Below, in pieces: positions 31,994-41,352 of a stretch of 64,000 bases of DNA (positions are counted from its first letter, which is position 1; the number at the start of each line of letters is the position of its first letter). Under the pieces are notes generated by a model. It was given only the letters and a program-made list of their open reading frames with translations, was not told where the DNA came from and searched no databases. The position numbers were made by a program, and so were the translations under genes. Source of the stretch: Polyangia bacterium (GTDB lineage: Bacteria > Myxococcota_A > Polyangia > Nannocystales > Nannocystaceae); assembly GCA_030429545.1 (NCBI GenBank), contig JAUIFF010000010.1, positions 244,507 to 308,506 of the forward strand. The letters are read 5' to 3'.

Positions 31994-34900
31994 TCAGTCG
32001 ACGACGCGCTCGAAGTGGTCATGCGGCCAGTAGCGCCGGGTCAGACCGGTCTGGGCCGCGGACTTGTCCGAGAGGTCGCACCGGTTGCGATACCGGTCGT
32101 AGTCCACCGAGCGGCAGACGAATTCGCGTTCGGCACGGCAGGCCGCCAAGCATTGCGAGAGTGTACGCTTGACGAGCTTGCGCGTGTTGTGATGCCGGAT
32201 CGCGGCATTCGGATCCAGCGTGAACCCCTCCAACCCAACCGTTCGCTCGTAGTGCATCCATGCGTCGTAGTCCCAACGAAGCTCCTGCTCCATCGAGCCC
32301 AGCTTCTCGAGCACACAAATCCGCGTTTCGGGGCCATAGTCAAACGACACACAGGCGAACTCGGATTCGCCGTCGCAGGCCGCGGCGCACTCAGCCAGCG
32401 TCAGGCCCGGAATCGTTCGCGCGTTGTGTCCCGCGAGCGCGGCCCGGTACGACCGCTGATACCCTCGCGGCAGGTCCAGATGCCACAGTTCGCGGTGCTC
32501 GAGGACGCCGTCGACACGGGTCACACTGTAGGCCGAGATACGGTTCGGCTCGAAGTACAGGCGTGTTACGCCAGAGGGACTCACGCTCGAGCGCACCGGC
32601 AGCCGCGCTGGCGTATTCGCCTGGGGAGTACGGCTGAGAATCACCGCGACATCGGGGTGCTTCTCGGCGAGTTCGACAAGACTGTCGTCCACCTCGCCGA
32701 CCAAGAGGACCACCGTCTGCGATTCACGACGCGCTCGGACCAACTCGTCAGCGAGCCACTGGCGCGACGACCGGAGCTCAACGTGCTCCCGCAACGCGTC
32801 TGCAGCGTTCCAGCGTGTCGCGTCGCGCTCCAGATCGAGTCCGTGGTGAAGCTGCACGAACCGATACCCGGCCACGCTCCACGAGTAGGCCAGGCTTCCA
32901 CGGTACACTCGCTCGCGCTCGAGCACACCGTAGGTCTCGGAGATCGCGGCGTCGAAGCGGACCGGCTGTGCGCCGCCGATGACATGATTGAAGGACGTGA
33001 ACAGGTCAACGGCGCAGTCACCTGTCCAACACGACAGCTCGTTCGGCTGCTCCCAGCCAAACCACAGATGGAGGCCGGTGTCGCGGCTCCAATCCCGGTC
33101 GGTGCTCCCGAACGTCGTGGCGTCGGCGTAGACAATGGCACCTGTGACCCACCCCCGCGCCCCGAAGTCGCTCAGCTCCACCAGCACGCCCCGGAGATCG
33201 GGAGTCATCGTCGGCTCCGTAACCAGCAATGAGAAGAATTCCCGGTCGAGCCGCTCCCACTCCACGCTCGAGATTTGGTTGTCGAACCCGATCGCCTCGC
33301 GCCCTCTCTCGTGTTCGCCGGCATTGCCACTTCGGTGGAGCTCCCTTGCAAACCACGGTGCGTCATCGAAGAGCACCAGACAGTGTCCTCCTGCGCTCTT
33401 GTCGGTGCACAAACGGGCCTTCGCACCCTCGGGGACACGAACGGACGAGATCCGATCATTCCAAAAAGCATGGTTGGGGCCCTCGGTATCGCGGCAAAAC
33501 ACCCATGAATCGCCCTGAAAGTTCGGTTCGTCGTACGCGATCAGACACGACTTGGCGAGCGCCAGCTCCTCGCGCATTTGCTGGGAATGGAGTCGCGCCG
33601 CGGTCTCCGGAGATTCGGTCCGCTGGGTCGCCAGGAACTCCGGATCGGCGCACGCCGCCACGGGGCTCAGGGCCCTCGCGCGCGGCTCCGCGTTCGACAC
33701 GGCGGCGGCGTCTGCCTCGGCCAAAGCGTCGACAAGCACGGCGAACTCTCGTTTCTTACGGGTCAGGCAGTGCATGCGACGGTCGAGCATCTCCGAGGAT
33801 TGCTCGCCGTGGACGCGGGTGGCCTCGCAGGCCTCGGTGTGCGCGTCGATCCAGGAGTCTGCGTAGCGCTCGATCACCGGCATGACCGCGCGTATCGTCT
33901 CGGTCGGAAGTGTGTCTGTGAGCTCCACCCGTCGCGTCTCGCCCCAAACGTCACCGAGGTGACGAGCCGCGTCGCTGCAGACGACAGCCTCGTGTCCGGC
34001 CAGCAGGGTTCCACCCCAGACGGCGATGCTCAGGACGCAGATCCCCACGACCGCCGCGGCGCCCCGCCTCCACCTGCGCGCCGGATCGCTACGAAGCTGG
34101 ACGATCAACTGCTCCATCGAAGGCCAGCGATCTTCGGGATCGGGCTGCAGTCCTCGCAGCAGCACACTTCGCAACCAGCCCGGCACACGCGAATCCGGCG
34201 GAGGAGGATCGAAGTTGCCGACGGCCACGCGCGTGAACAACTCCGCGACCGTCGCCCCGTGAAATGGTCGGGCACCGTACAGTGCTTCGTACAATGAAAC
34301 GCAGAACGCGAACTGATCGCTGCGGTGATCGAGCCTGCGACCAGCGATCTGTTCGGGAGCCATATAGCCCGGGGTCCCGAGCACGGCGCCGGTCTGCGTG
34401 ACCACGTGGCGCGGTATTCGAATACTCGCAGTGTGATCCGCGGAGTAGATACCGCTCTCGCTAACCGGCATGCACGAGCTGCTCGCCGCGCGATCGGTCT
34501 GTGTCGGCGGACGGGCCAGCCCGAAGTCGAGAACTCGAGGCCGCCGATCGGGCCCCACGAGCACGTTGTCGGGTTTGAAGTCACGGTGGACCAGGCCCGC
34601 CGCGTGGGCTGCCGCGAGTCCGTTCGCGGCCTCGACATAGACGGCGAGCACCTCACGCCACGCCCGCGCGGAGTCTCTCGCCCACGCACGCAACGTTGGG
34701 CCCTTGACATACTCCATCGCCACAAAGACCTCGTCGCCCATCGTACCGGCCTCAAACACCGTCACAACATTCGGATGCGACAGCCGGGCCATCGCCCGCG
34801 CCTCACGAAGCATACGCGCGCGCTCGGCCGGATTTGGTTGAGCCGAACGAATCAGCTTGACCGCGACGCGCCGATCCAGCTCGCTGTCGAATGCCGAGTA

Positions 34901-35194
34901 CACCACCCCCATACCGCCCTGACCAATTCGGTCGAGCAACCTGAAACGCCCGATTTTCTCGCCCGCCCGGTCGTGGTCGAGCGCGGTATCAGCAGCCTTC
35001 CACACCGCCTTCGTCAGCGGAGAGGTGGAAGCCGAGGAACGATCATGCACCGACAGCAGCCGAGTTAGCTCAATCGCGAGGGCCGGATGGAGGGCACGCA
35101 CCTCCTCGATCGCATCGGCGCGCTCGTTGGCACAAAGATCACAAATCCGATCGAACTGCTCAAAGAGTGCTTCGTGATCGACTCGGGTGATCAC
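31994..35194 (-). CDS. Receptor-like Ser/Thr kinase with crystallin-like, phosphoesterase-like and PAN domains
   Basis: The GTG at 35194 is chosen because from there the protein aligns residue by residue with the start of the kinase at 25212-28364 (VITRVDHEALFEQFDRIC against MGEASDHTRLFEEFDRLC). The order is: kinase (GQGGMGVVYSA, VAVKLI, VHRDFKPDNV, DFGLARPP, GTPGYMAPEQ); transmembrane span (AAVVGICVLSIAVWGG); helical linker; a beta/gamma-crystallin-like module (CLIAYDEPNFQGDSWVFC, then CLVLFDD); a region like a degenerate metallophosphoesterase without its metal motifs (tentative); and two PAN/Apple domains at the C-terminus. The outer part probably senses cell-surface or matrix ligands. Confidence 0.88.
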   Translation of the reverse strand: MITRVDHEALFEQFDRICDLCANERADAIEEVRALHPALAIELTRLLSVHDRSSASTSPLTKAVWKAADTALDHDRAGEKIGRFRLLDRIGQGGMGVVYSAFDSELDRRVAVKLIRSAQPNPAERARMLREARAMARLSHPNVVTVFEAGTMGDEVFVAMEYVKGPTLRAWARDSARAWREVLAVYVEAANGLAAAHAAGLVHRDFKPDNVLVGPDRRPRVLDFGLARPPTQTDRAASSSCMPVSESGIYSADHTASIRIPRHVVTQTGAVLGTPGYMAPEQIAGRRLDHRSDQFAFCVSLYEALYGARPFHGATVAELFTRVAVGNFDPPPPDSRVPGWLRSVLLRGLQPDPEDRWPSMEQLIVQLRSDPARRWRRGAAAVVGICVLSIAVWGGTLLAGHEAVVCSDAARHLGDVWGETRRVELTDTLPTETIRAVMPVIERYADSWIDAHTEACEATRVHGEQSSEMLDRRMHCLTRKKREFAVLVDALAEADAAAVSNAEPRARALSPVAACADPEFLATQRTESPETAARLHSQQMREELALAKSCLIAYDEPNFQGDSWVFCRDTEGPNHAFWNDRISSVRVPEGAKARLCTDKSAGGHCLVLFDDAPWFARELHRSGNAGEHERGREAIGFDNQISSVEWERLDREFFSLLVTEPTMTPDLRGVLVELSDFGARGWVTGAIVYADATTFGSTDRDWSRDTGLHLWFGWEQPNELSCWTGDCAVDLFTSFNHVIGGAQPVRFDAAISETYGVLERERVYRGSLAYSWSVAGYRFVQLHHGLDLERDATRWNAADALREHVELRSSRQWLADELVRARRESQTVVLLVGEVDDSLVELAEKHPDVAVILSRTPQANTPARLPVRSSVSPSGVTRLYFEPNRISAYSVTRVDGVLEHRELWHLDLPRGYQRSYRAALAGHNARTIPGLTLAECAAACDGESEFACVSFDYGPETRICVLEKLGSMEQELRWDYDAWMHYERTVGLEGFTLDPNAAIRHHNTRKLVKRTLSQCLAACRAEREFVCRSVDYDRYRNRCDLSDKSAAQTGLTRRYWPHDHFERVVD

Positions 35195-35615
35195 GGCCCA
35201 TCGTCGAACAGGTTCGCGCGCTTGTCTATGCAATTCCCGACAAGCAACCCCAAACCGGGGCGTTCATGGTGCCCTGGCATGTGCCCCAATCTGCAATCAA
35301 ATCCCGACGTTGGCTCCAAAACGGGTCATTCGTGGTGCATCCGTCCGCCTCGCTGTAGAGAACCGAAACTGCGCCAGTGTCTGAAACTTCACCGATAGCT
35401 TCCATGGCAACACCTACGGCGTGCTTCCGCTCATCACCGTGCACGATTTTCGTGGGGTCAACGTCTTCGGCCTGTCGTCGCGCCAACCGGAACTTGAGGA
35501 GAGCAAAAAAATAGTGGCGGTCTTGGTCCACGAACTTCGTGGCTGTGGTTGAGGGACGAAAGCAAGCCCCTTGGGGCTGGAAGTTCAGCTCCTGCTCCAG
35601 ACAACGAGGAAGACC
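35195..35615. other. Intergenic gap with an unassigned minus-strand coding-like stretch
   Basis: On the minus strand about 35240-35545 reads plausibly as protein (VDQDRHYFFALLKFRLARRQ, then VDPTKIVHGDERKHAVGVAM) but has no credible start and no family I recognise; it may be a gene remnant. A 22-base segment at 35535-35556 resembles one upstream of the lipoprotein gene at 23255. Confidence 0.4.
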
Positions 35616-36170
35616 ATGAAGACCACACTGCTCACCAGCCTGCTCACCATCACTTGCATCCTGACCGCCTGCGACCGCGGCGACATGACGTTCGTCGATG
35701 AAAGCGCGTTTCGCAACGGCAACGAGAGCGAGAGCGATGCTGACGATAGCGCTCAACAACCCTGCCTCTCAGATAGTGAGTGTTTCGTGGGGGAGGCCTG
35801 TGTCAAGGAGTCGGGCTCACCATTCGGCGTATGTGTCAGCACCCAAATTCCGTGCGATTGGAATGATGGTAATTCGGTTCTTGACTGTGACAATGGTATG
35901 TATTGCACACACTCTGGTACGTGCGTCATGTGTGAGGTGGACGAAGAATGTGGCGAAGGTATGTCTTGCACAGAATTGGGTCTCTGTGTCGAATCGTGTG
36001 AGTCGGACGCTCAGTGCGGAAGTGACTTGATCTGTGACCTAGGCTCGGGCGCATGCGTTCCCGAGGTGACCACAACCGGGGGCGTAAACGACGAGACCAC
36101 AACCGGGGGCGAAACGGACGAGACCATAACCGGGGGCGAACTGACTGAGACCGGGGGCGAAACCCTTTGA
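35616..36170 (+). CDS. Cys-rich lipoprotein
   Basis: ATG 35616 follows CGAGGAAGA. The signal peptide ends in a lipobox (CILTAC), and the mature start DRGDMTFVDESAFRNG resembles that of the lipoprotein at 23255. About a dozen cysteines follow in repeated short knots (CLSDSECFVGEACV, CEVDEECGEGMSC, CESDAQCGSDLIC), a pattern common in myxobacterial surface lipoproteins. The tail is a low-complexity Thr/Gly/Glu repeat (TTTGG-DET). Binding function unknown. Confidence 0.82.
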   Translation: MKTTLLTSLLTITCILTACDRGDMTFVDESAFRNGNESESDADDSAQQPCLSDSECFVGEACVKESGSPFGVCVSTQIPCDWNDGNSVLDCDNGMYCTHSGTCVMCEVDEECGEGMSCTELGLCVESCESDAQCGSDLICDLGSGACVPEVTTTGGVNDETTTGGETDETITGGELTETGGETL

Positions 36171-36600
36171 CGGCGGTCAGGAGCGGATCCACTTCTCGCG
36201 GAGCAGCGGATCCACTGCGAGCTCCCGAGTTGTCCCCGGTAACTGAGCGACCAGCATTGAAAAGACGAACCTCTTTGTGCAATTGCATACACACCAAACA
36301 TGAAGGCCCGCGGCCGTGAACGTCGCTCACTCCTGCCCGAACATGCAGGTGATTTGCAATCGCCGTCTGCGGCCGTCCACGCGTGTACTGCGTCGAGCGT
36401 GGAGCTGCTTATCTTCGGGGCGAGACGACACCCGCCGAACGAAGAACACCACAACTCGCGCCCGTGCTGATTTCCGGACACCGTAGAATCACCACGATCG
36501 ATGCGGTGTAACGAGTTTCGAGCTTCTCCTGAACGAGCGCATGCGCGTGTCGTGGGTCCCAGACCGCGTCTGACACGGTACACTTGTGGGGCGTTCCGAT
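36171..36600. other. Gap before CHAT fragment, no gene seen
   Basis: About 430 bases with no supported ORF. GGATCCACT and GAGCTCCC-type short repeats occur near 36185-36225, but nothing forms a recognisable element. Confidence 0.4.
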
Positions 36601-36684
36601 GGCCCCTCGACAACTACGACATCTTGCACTTTGCCACCCACGGCGTCCTCGGACACGACATCCCAGGACTGCGTGAACCTGCGC
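36601..36684 (+). pseudogene. CHAT-protease gene fragment cut by IS91-type element
   Basis: The plus frame reads LDNYDILHFATHGVLGHDIP followed by GLREPA, the His-motif block of TPR-CHAT proteins (ILHFATHG). It is broken exactly at 36685, where the insertion element begins. The Cys block and the start are absent. Confidence 0.65.
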
Positions 36685-38537
36685 CTGTTCGTCCGCACAT
36701 CGTACGCACCTAGGTCCGCGTTCTTCATCAACTCGCGCTGCCGACGGGCGAGGGCGGTAGGTGGGGAGCCAGGTGGCCGGGGAGCGGGCCGCGGACAGGG
36801 AGAGGTAAGCGGCAAGTAGGCGCGAGGACTGGGCTCGGGGGTTGGCTCGGCGGGCGCATGGACGAGGCGGGTGGCTCGCAGCCCGGCCCAGCGCGAGTAC
36901 GTCCCGCGGACGACCCAGGAGAGCGACGCGCTCATCCTCGTGCGGGAGCATCTAGCGAAGTTTCAGGAGCGCCTAGAGACGCAGACGGGGGCGACGCTGC
37001 CCGGGTTCGTGCGCGCCGAGCTCGAGGCGTTCACGACCTGTGGTGACTTCGAGCAGGGTTTCCTGTTGCTCGCGTGTAGGCACTGCGGGGAGCAGATTCG
37101 AGTGCCTTTTAGTTGCAAAGGCCGGGGGACGTGTCCGTCGTGTATGGGTCGAAGAATGTGCGAGACAGCGGCGTTGCTCGTTGACCACCGACTGCCGGCG
37201 GTGGCGTATCGCCAGTGGGTGCTGAGTTTTCCCGGTCCGCTGGCCGTGCGGCTGGGCTACGACAAAGAGCTTCTGGGACAGGTGTGCCGGAGCTTCACGA
37301 ACCGGGTCACGCAGGCGCTGCGACGGCAGGTCAAGCGCGAGCATGAGCTCTCCAGCTCACGTGTATTGCACCCCGGAGTTCTCTGTGTTGTCCAGCGCTT
37401 TCGCAACGACCTGGGCCTGTTCGTGCATCTGCATTGTCTTGTGACGGACGGCTGTTTCGAGGAACTCGCCGAAGGTCGGCCTCGATTCCTTCCAACCGGA
37501 GCGCTCACCGAAGACCACCTCGTTCGGGTATTGGTGGCAGTCCACCGTGACCTCGCGGCAGCGCTCGACGAGCCGGCGACCGAGCCCGACGCGGGTATTG
37601 GCGCCTGCGTTCAGCTAGCAAACCGTCGCCAGCTCCGTCTCGTCGCCGAAGCCCCCCGTCCCAAACCCATGACCGTTGCCGCCTATGGCATGCAAGTCCA
37701 CGCCGCGACCACCGTCGACGGCCGCGACCGTCACCGTCTCGAGCGTCTGTGTCCCTACATGCTGCGCCCACCGTTCGCCGAGGACGCGGTCAAGGCATTG
37801 CCCGACGGACAGGTTCGGATGTACTTCAAGCAGCCGACTCGCCAAGGCGCCACTTTCACGGACATCTCCAGAGACACCTTCCTCGCCCGCCTTGCAGCCC
37901 TCGTTCCGCCCCCGCGCTTCAACTTGGTCCGCTACTACGGTGTGCTCGCCAATCGTCACAAATTGAGGCCCCGCATTGCCCCGAAGACCGCGGCCGATGA
38001 GCCCCGCCAACTCTCGTTGTTCGAGCAGCGTGCCGGGCAAGAGTTCGCCTGCATCGGTACGTTGGGTCAGGTCGCAGAATCTCCGCCGCATCGGGTCCCA
38101 TGGGCCAAGCTGTTGGCCCGCGTCTTCAAGATAGACATCTCTACCTGTCCGAAGTGCCAGGGTCCCATGCGCATGCGCGACGCGGTCACCGACCCAGACA
38201 AAATCGCCCTCCACCTCCACGACGCTCGCGCCCCGCCACGGCCGACCCCGCCCCAACAACTCCCCATCCTCCCCGGCTGACCCGGTCGAATGCTCGTTTC
38301 CCGCTCTCCACGTTGTTGACGCGGCTGGGACTTGTGTACCCTCGCCGGATCACACCGTCACCCTCGCGCGCATTTTTGCCCTACTGTGAGCCCCATTTTC
38401 GCCCCCAGCCCCCTTCGGGTTGCTCCCTCGCCTGTCTACACCCCGCGTTTGGCTCAAGTTCGCCTACGGCGCGGCTACGGCGCGTCGGTCGCCGAGACCA
38501 ACCCAGACGTTTTTCACGGATCAAAGTTCCTATACGC
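36685..38537 (+). mobile_element. IS91-type insertion sequence, full-length copy
   Basis: The left boundary is set by comparison with the second long copy: identity starts at CTGTTCGTCCGCACATCG (36685 and 44956). The right boundary is shared by four copies and ends ...GGATCAAAGTTCCTATACGC. The element has no terminal inverted repeats that I can see and no obvious target duplication, as expected for rolling-circle IS91 elements. It carries one intact transposase gene followed by ~250 bp of conserved non-coding end. Confidence 0.85.
36871..38280 (+). CDS. tnpA: IS91-family HUH transposase, intact
   Basis: The 469-residue protein has an N-terminal zinc-binding part (CRHCG near 69, CKGRGTCPSCMGRRMC near 82-97) and the HUH metal motif FVHLHC (His186, His188) of rolling-circle transposases. 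YYGVLANRH, near residue 355, is also conserved in the family. A C-terminal CPKCQGPMRM adds a second Cys pair. The ATG at 36871 is plausible; an ATG at 36858 is in another frame. This is the only uninterrupted copy in the window and could mobilise the partial ones in trans. Confidence 0.9.
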   Translation: MARSPAQREYVPRTTQESDALILVREHLAKFQERLETQTGATLPGFVRAELEAFTTCGDFEQGFLLLACRHCGEQIRVPFSCKGRGTCPSCMGRRMCETAALLVDHRLPAVAYRQWVLSFPGPLAVRLGYDKELLGQVCRSFTNRVTQALRRQVKREHELSSSRVLHPGVLCVVQRFRNDLGLFVHLHCLVTDGCFEELAEGRPRFLPTGALTEDHLVRVLVAVHRDLAAALDEPATEPDAGIGACVQLANRRQLRLVAEAPRPKPMTVAAYGMQVHAATTVDGRDRHRLERLCPYMLRPPFAEDAVKALPDGQVRMYFKQPTRQGATFTDISRDTFLARLAALVPPPRFNLVRYYGVLANRHKLRPRIAPKTAADEPRQLSLFEQRAGQEFACIGTLGQVAESPPHRVPWAKLLARVFKIDISTCPKCQGPMRMRDAVTDPDKIALHLHDARAPPRPTPPQQLPILPG

Positions 38538-38725
38538 ATTCCGACGTTGAGCACTTCCTTCACCACGACATCAAACATGCCGTACACGGGAGCCAGTGTG
38601 CCGACGACTACGTTCCATTTTTTCGAGAGGGAATGGAGCTCGCTCTCGAGCTGTGTGGTGCTGAACCCCCGACTTAGTTCACAGGCAAGTTGCCCGAGTT
38701 GCCCGAAACGCTCGTCACAACTCAT
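38538..38725 (-). pseudogene. Truncated unknown gene, cut by IS right end
   Basis: The minus frame starts at ATG 38725 (MSCDERFGQLGQLACELSRG) and looks like a small helical protein up to KEVLNVGMRIG, where it runs into the IS end at 38537. No continuation was found at the left side of the element. Confidence 0.45.
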
Positions 38726-38762
38726 TGACTAGTAACGTCCTCGAACGAGTCGAGCAGAGTCA

Positions 38763-38972
38763 ATGGCAGGTCTCGACCAGCTTGCGACCGCTTCGAAGGT
38801 TGGACGGACGACGATCATCCGCCTCGAAAACGGCGAGACGAACCCCCACGGGTCAACTCTCGAGCTTCTCCGAAGGACGTTCGCCGAAGCTGGGATCGCC
38901 TTCGTAGAGTCCAACGGACAGGGCGAGGGGGTCCGGTTCAGCAAACGTCCGGAGGAACGCGAGCGGGGGTAG
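38763..38972 (+). CDS. XRE-type helix-turn-helix protein, short
   Basis: The 69-residue protein reads LDQLATASKVGRTTIIRLEN, then STLELLRRTFAEAGIAFVES and GEGVRFSKRP, the standard XRE repressor fold followed by the common 'AGI-FV-NG-G-GVR' tail. The first helix is shorter than usual and there is no strong SD, so the gene may have lost its true 5' end. It lies between an IS end and an Mrr-like nuclease gene. Confidence 0.65.
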   Translation: MAGLDQLATASKVGRTTIIRLENGETNPHGSTLELLRRTFAEAGIAFVESNGQGEGVRFSKRPEERERG

Positions 38973-39378
38973 AGGCGCGAGCTCGCGAGAGCGGCCGGCG
39001 CTCGAGTTCGCGGGGACGGCCCGCGGGTGGCTCGGCGAGCGCGGCGGCGTCGAGCTCGCGGCGGCATAGAGCGCCACCGTCGCGGGCGAACCGCCTCGGA
39101 AGAGTCGGTGAGAGGTGCCTCGTATGCGCAGCAAAGACGCGATCACAACGCCAACATAGAGGTCGGGCTTCGGGAGAACTGATCCCCGCGATCTCGCAAA
39201 CACCCGACAGGACGGGCCGTTGCTCCTAAACTATTGAGATCGTGGGGCTTTTTCTTGGGTGATGAGTACGCGGGGCGCCTCGGGTGCTGGAGCCAGGGCG
39301 GAGCCGCGGACAAACCTAACGGTGAACGCTGAGTCGATTTGTGTTTCGTGCCCATAGCTTGGGTAGTAAGAAACTCTC
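38973..39378. other. Intergenic gap, no gene seen
   Basis: About 400 bases, GC-rich and repetitive in GAGCTCGCG-type motifs in the first part and more AT-rich toward the nuclease gene. No ORF with family support. Confidence 0.45.
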
Positions 39379-40356
39379 ATGGACAGCGAGAGCCGAGAGC
39401 GTCTGAGAACTGAACTAAGCGTTCTTAGGTCCGGTTCAGGATCAATTTCTCCCGCAGAGGCGGAATCCAAAATCTCTTCTGTCCTCAAAGAACTTCTAGC
39501 CGACGCAGGATACGAGGTTGAGCATACAGGTCGTTTCGACGCAGATGACGGCGGTATTGACTTCGTGGTGTCCCAACGATCAAGTCAAAACAAGGATAAT
39601 AGGATAGCAATCGAATTTAAATATGGGAACAAAAATCGCGGAGTCGGCCTAGCTGAGATCCGGAAACTAATTGGAGCGGCGACGATGGCCAATATCGGTC
39701 GCTCACTACTTCTCACCAATAAAAAAATCTCATCCGCAGCGCGGCAGGCAGCGGAACGTAGTCTTCCCATCGAGATTGAACTCGCGGATCTCGACACTCT
39801 CGAGGCGTGGGTAGAACGCCTTAAGATTGTGGAAGACACCTCTCTCGCGGAAGAAGTTCAACTAATTTTAGCGGAGACCAGTGGCCGATTTGCGAAGATG
39901 ATTGCCAAAAACCCCAATGTCCTAGATGAACTCGAGTGGCGCGACATTGAACGTGTAATGGCAGAGGTCTTTGCCGGAATTGGATTTTCAGTGGAGCTAA
40001 CCCCAGGAAGCAAGGACGGGGGCAAAGACATTGTCTTGCAGTGTACTGTAAAGGGCAAACGGCGCGATTACATTGTCGAACTCAAGCACTGGCGATCGCA
40101 GCAGCGAGTTGGCGGAGGCCACCTTCGCAATTTCTTAAAAGTAATCGTCAAAGAACAACGCAACGCCGGCCTCTTCCTCTCAACCTATGGATATTGCGAC
40201 AATGCTTTTGAGCAGCTTAGTGAAATAGAACGAAAAAAACTGCGCTTTGGCGATCAGAGTAAAATCATCGGGCTTTGCCAAACGTACACAAGGACAACGA
40301 CGGGCCTCTTGCAATCGGAGAGCCTTCCTGAAGTCCTCTTTGAGTCTACTGTTTAG
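39379..40356 (+). CDS. Mrr-like restriction endonuclease with two PD-(D/E)xK domains
   Basis: The 325-residue protein contains two nuclease cores. The first has ADDGGIDFVV with IAIEFKYG (about residues 55-85); the second has SKDGGKDIVL with YIVELKHW (about 213-240). Each shows the Asp and E-x-K triad of type IV/Mrr-type enzymes. A second-domain segment (GHLRNFLKVI, then AGLFLSTYGY) matches the usual core end. No methylase is nearby, so it may act on modified or foreign DNA. Codon use is AT-richer than flanking genes. It lies between IS91-type ends that could have moved it. Confidence 0.82.
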   Translation: MDSESRERLRTELSVLRSGSGSISPAEAESKISSVLKELLADAGYEVEHTGRFDADDGGIDFVVSQRSSQNKDNRIAIEFKYGNKNRGVGLAEIRKLIGAATMANIGRSLLLTNKKISSAARQAAERSLPIEIELADLDTLEAWVERLKIVEDTSLAEEVQLILAETSGRFAKMIAKNPNVLDELEWRDIERVMAEVFAGIGFSVELTPGSKDGGKDIVLQCTVKGKRRDYIVELKHWRSQQRVGGGHLRNFLKVIVKEQRNAGLFLSTYGYCDNAFEQLSEIERKKLRFGDQSKIIGLCQTYTRTTTGLLQSESLPEVLFESTV

Positions 40357-40656
40357 CTTATGAGGCTACGATTCCGATACCGAACGGCATCCGGTGAGCA
40401 GAGCCACTCTGATCGATGGAAAACAGGTGAATTTCAATCACGGTTCGTGAGGGCGACGCCTGTGTATCCCTCACAAAGCGTGACCACGGATAATCCTATG
40501 ATTTTCGCCAGTTCCAAAACCACGAAAAATAGTAAGTGGCACTCGTTTTGCTGACACCCGCTGTTCCGCAGCGGGAAGCTTGGCTTCCCGTTAAATGCCC
40601 ATCTGGTGCTGTGGTGTGCGGGAGTCACCCGGAGGGCCGAAGCGAAGCGGAGGAGG
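40357..40656. other. Gap with a hairpin (40572-40590), no gene
   Basis: CGGGAAGC-TTG-GCTTCCCG at 40572-40590 forms an 8-bp stem with a 3-base loop and no U-tract. It might be a REP-like element or a weak terminator for the nuclease gene. The remainder has no gene. Confidence 0.45.
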
Positions 40657-41106
40657 CAGCCGACTCGCCAAGGCGCCACCTTCACCGACATCTCCAGAGA
40701 CACCTTCCTCGCCCGCCTTGCTGCCCTCGTTCCGCCCCCGCGCTTTCACTTGGTCCGCTACTACGGTGTCCTCGCCAATTGTCACAAGTTGAGGCCCCGC
40801 ATTACCCCGAAGACCGCGACCGATGAGCCCCGCCAACTCTCGTTGTTCGAGCAGGGTGCTGGGCAAGAGTTCGCCTGCATCGGTACCTTGGGTCAGGTCG
40901 CAGAATCTCCGCCGCATCGGGTCCCATGGGCCAAGCTGTTGGCCCGCGTCTTCAAGATAGACATCTCCACCTGCCCGAAGTGCCAGGGTCCCATGCGCAT
41001 GCGCGACGCGGTCACCGACCCAGACAAAATCGCCCTCCACCTCCACGGCGCTCGCGCCCCGCCACGCCCGACCCCGCCCCAACAACTCCCCATCCTCCCC
41101 GGCTGA
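40657..41106 (+). pseudogene. IS91 transposase C-terminal fragment
   Basis: The frame encodes the last ~150 transposase residues (from TRQGATFTDISRDTFLARLA to QQLPILPG), nearly identical to the intact copy. The zinc and HUH parts are absent, so it cannot be active. Confidence 0.88.
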
Positions 41107-41352
41107 CCCGGTCACGTGCTCGTTTCCCGCTCTCCACGTTGTTGACGCGGCTGGGACTTCTGTACCCGCCCCGCATCACACCGTCACCCTCGCGCGCATT
41201 TTTGCCCTACTGTGAGCCCATTTTCGCCACCAGCCCCCCTTCGGGTTGCTCCCTCGCCTGTCTACACCCCGCCTTCGGCTCAAGTTCGCCTACGGCGCGT
41301 CGGTCGCCGAGACCAACCCAGACGTTTTTCACGGATCAAAGTTCCTATACGC
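40657..41352 (+). mobile_element. 5'-truncated copy of the IS91-type element
   Basis: Identity with the full copy starts at CAGCCGACTCGCC (40657, matching 37831) and continues to the common right end GTTCCTATACGC at 41352. The left two thirds are missing. Confidence 0.88.

Noticed and set aside
31634..33232. 532-codon plus-strand ORF
   Set aside because: It is antisense to the PAN/crystallin kinase, and its sequence is Arg/Val/Pro-rich without family motifs; the minus frame has clear domains.
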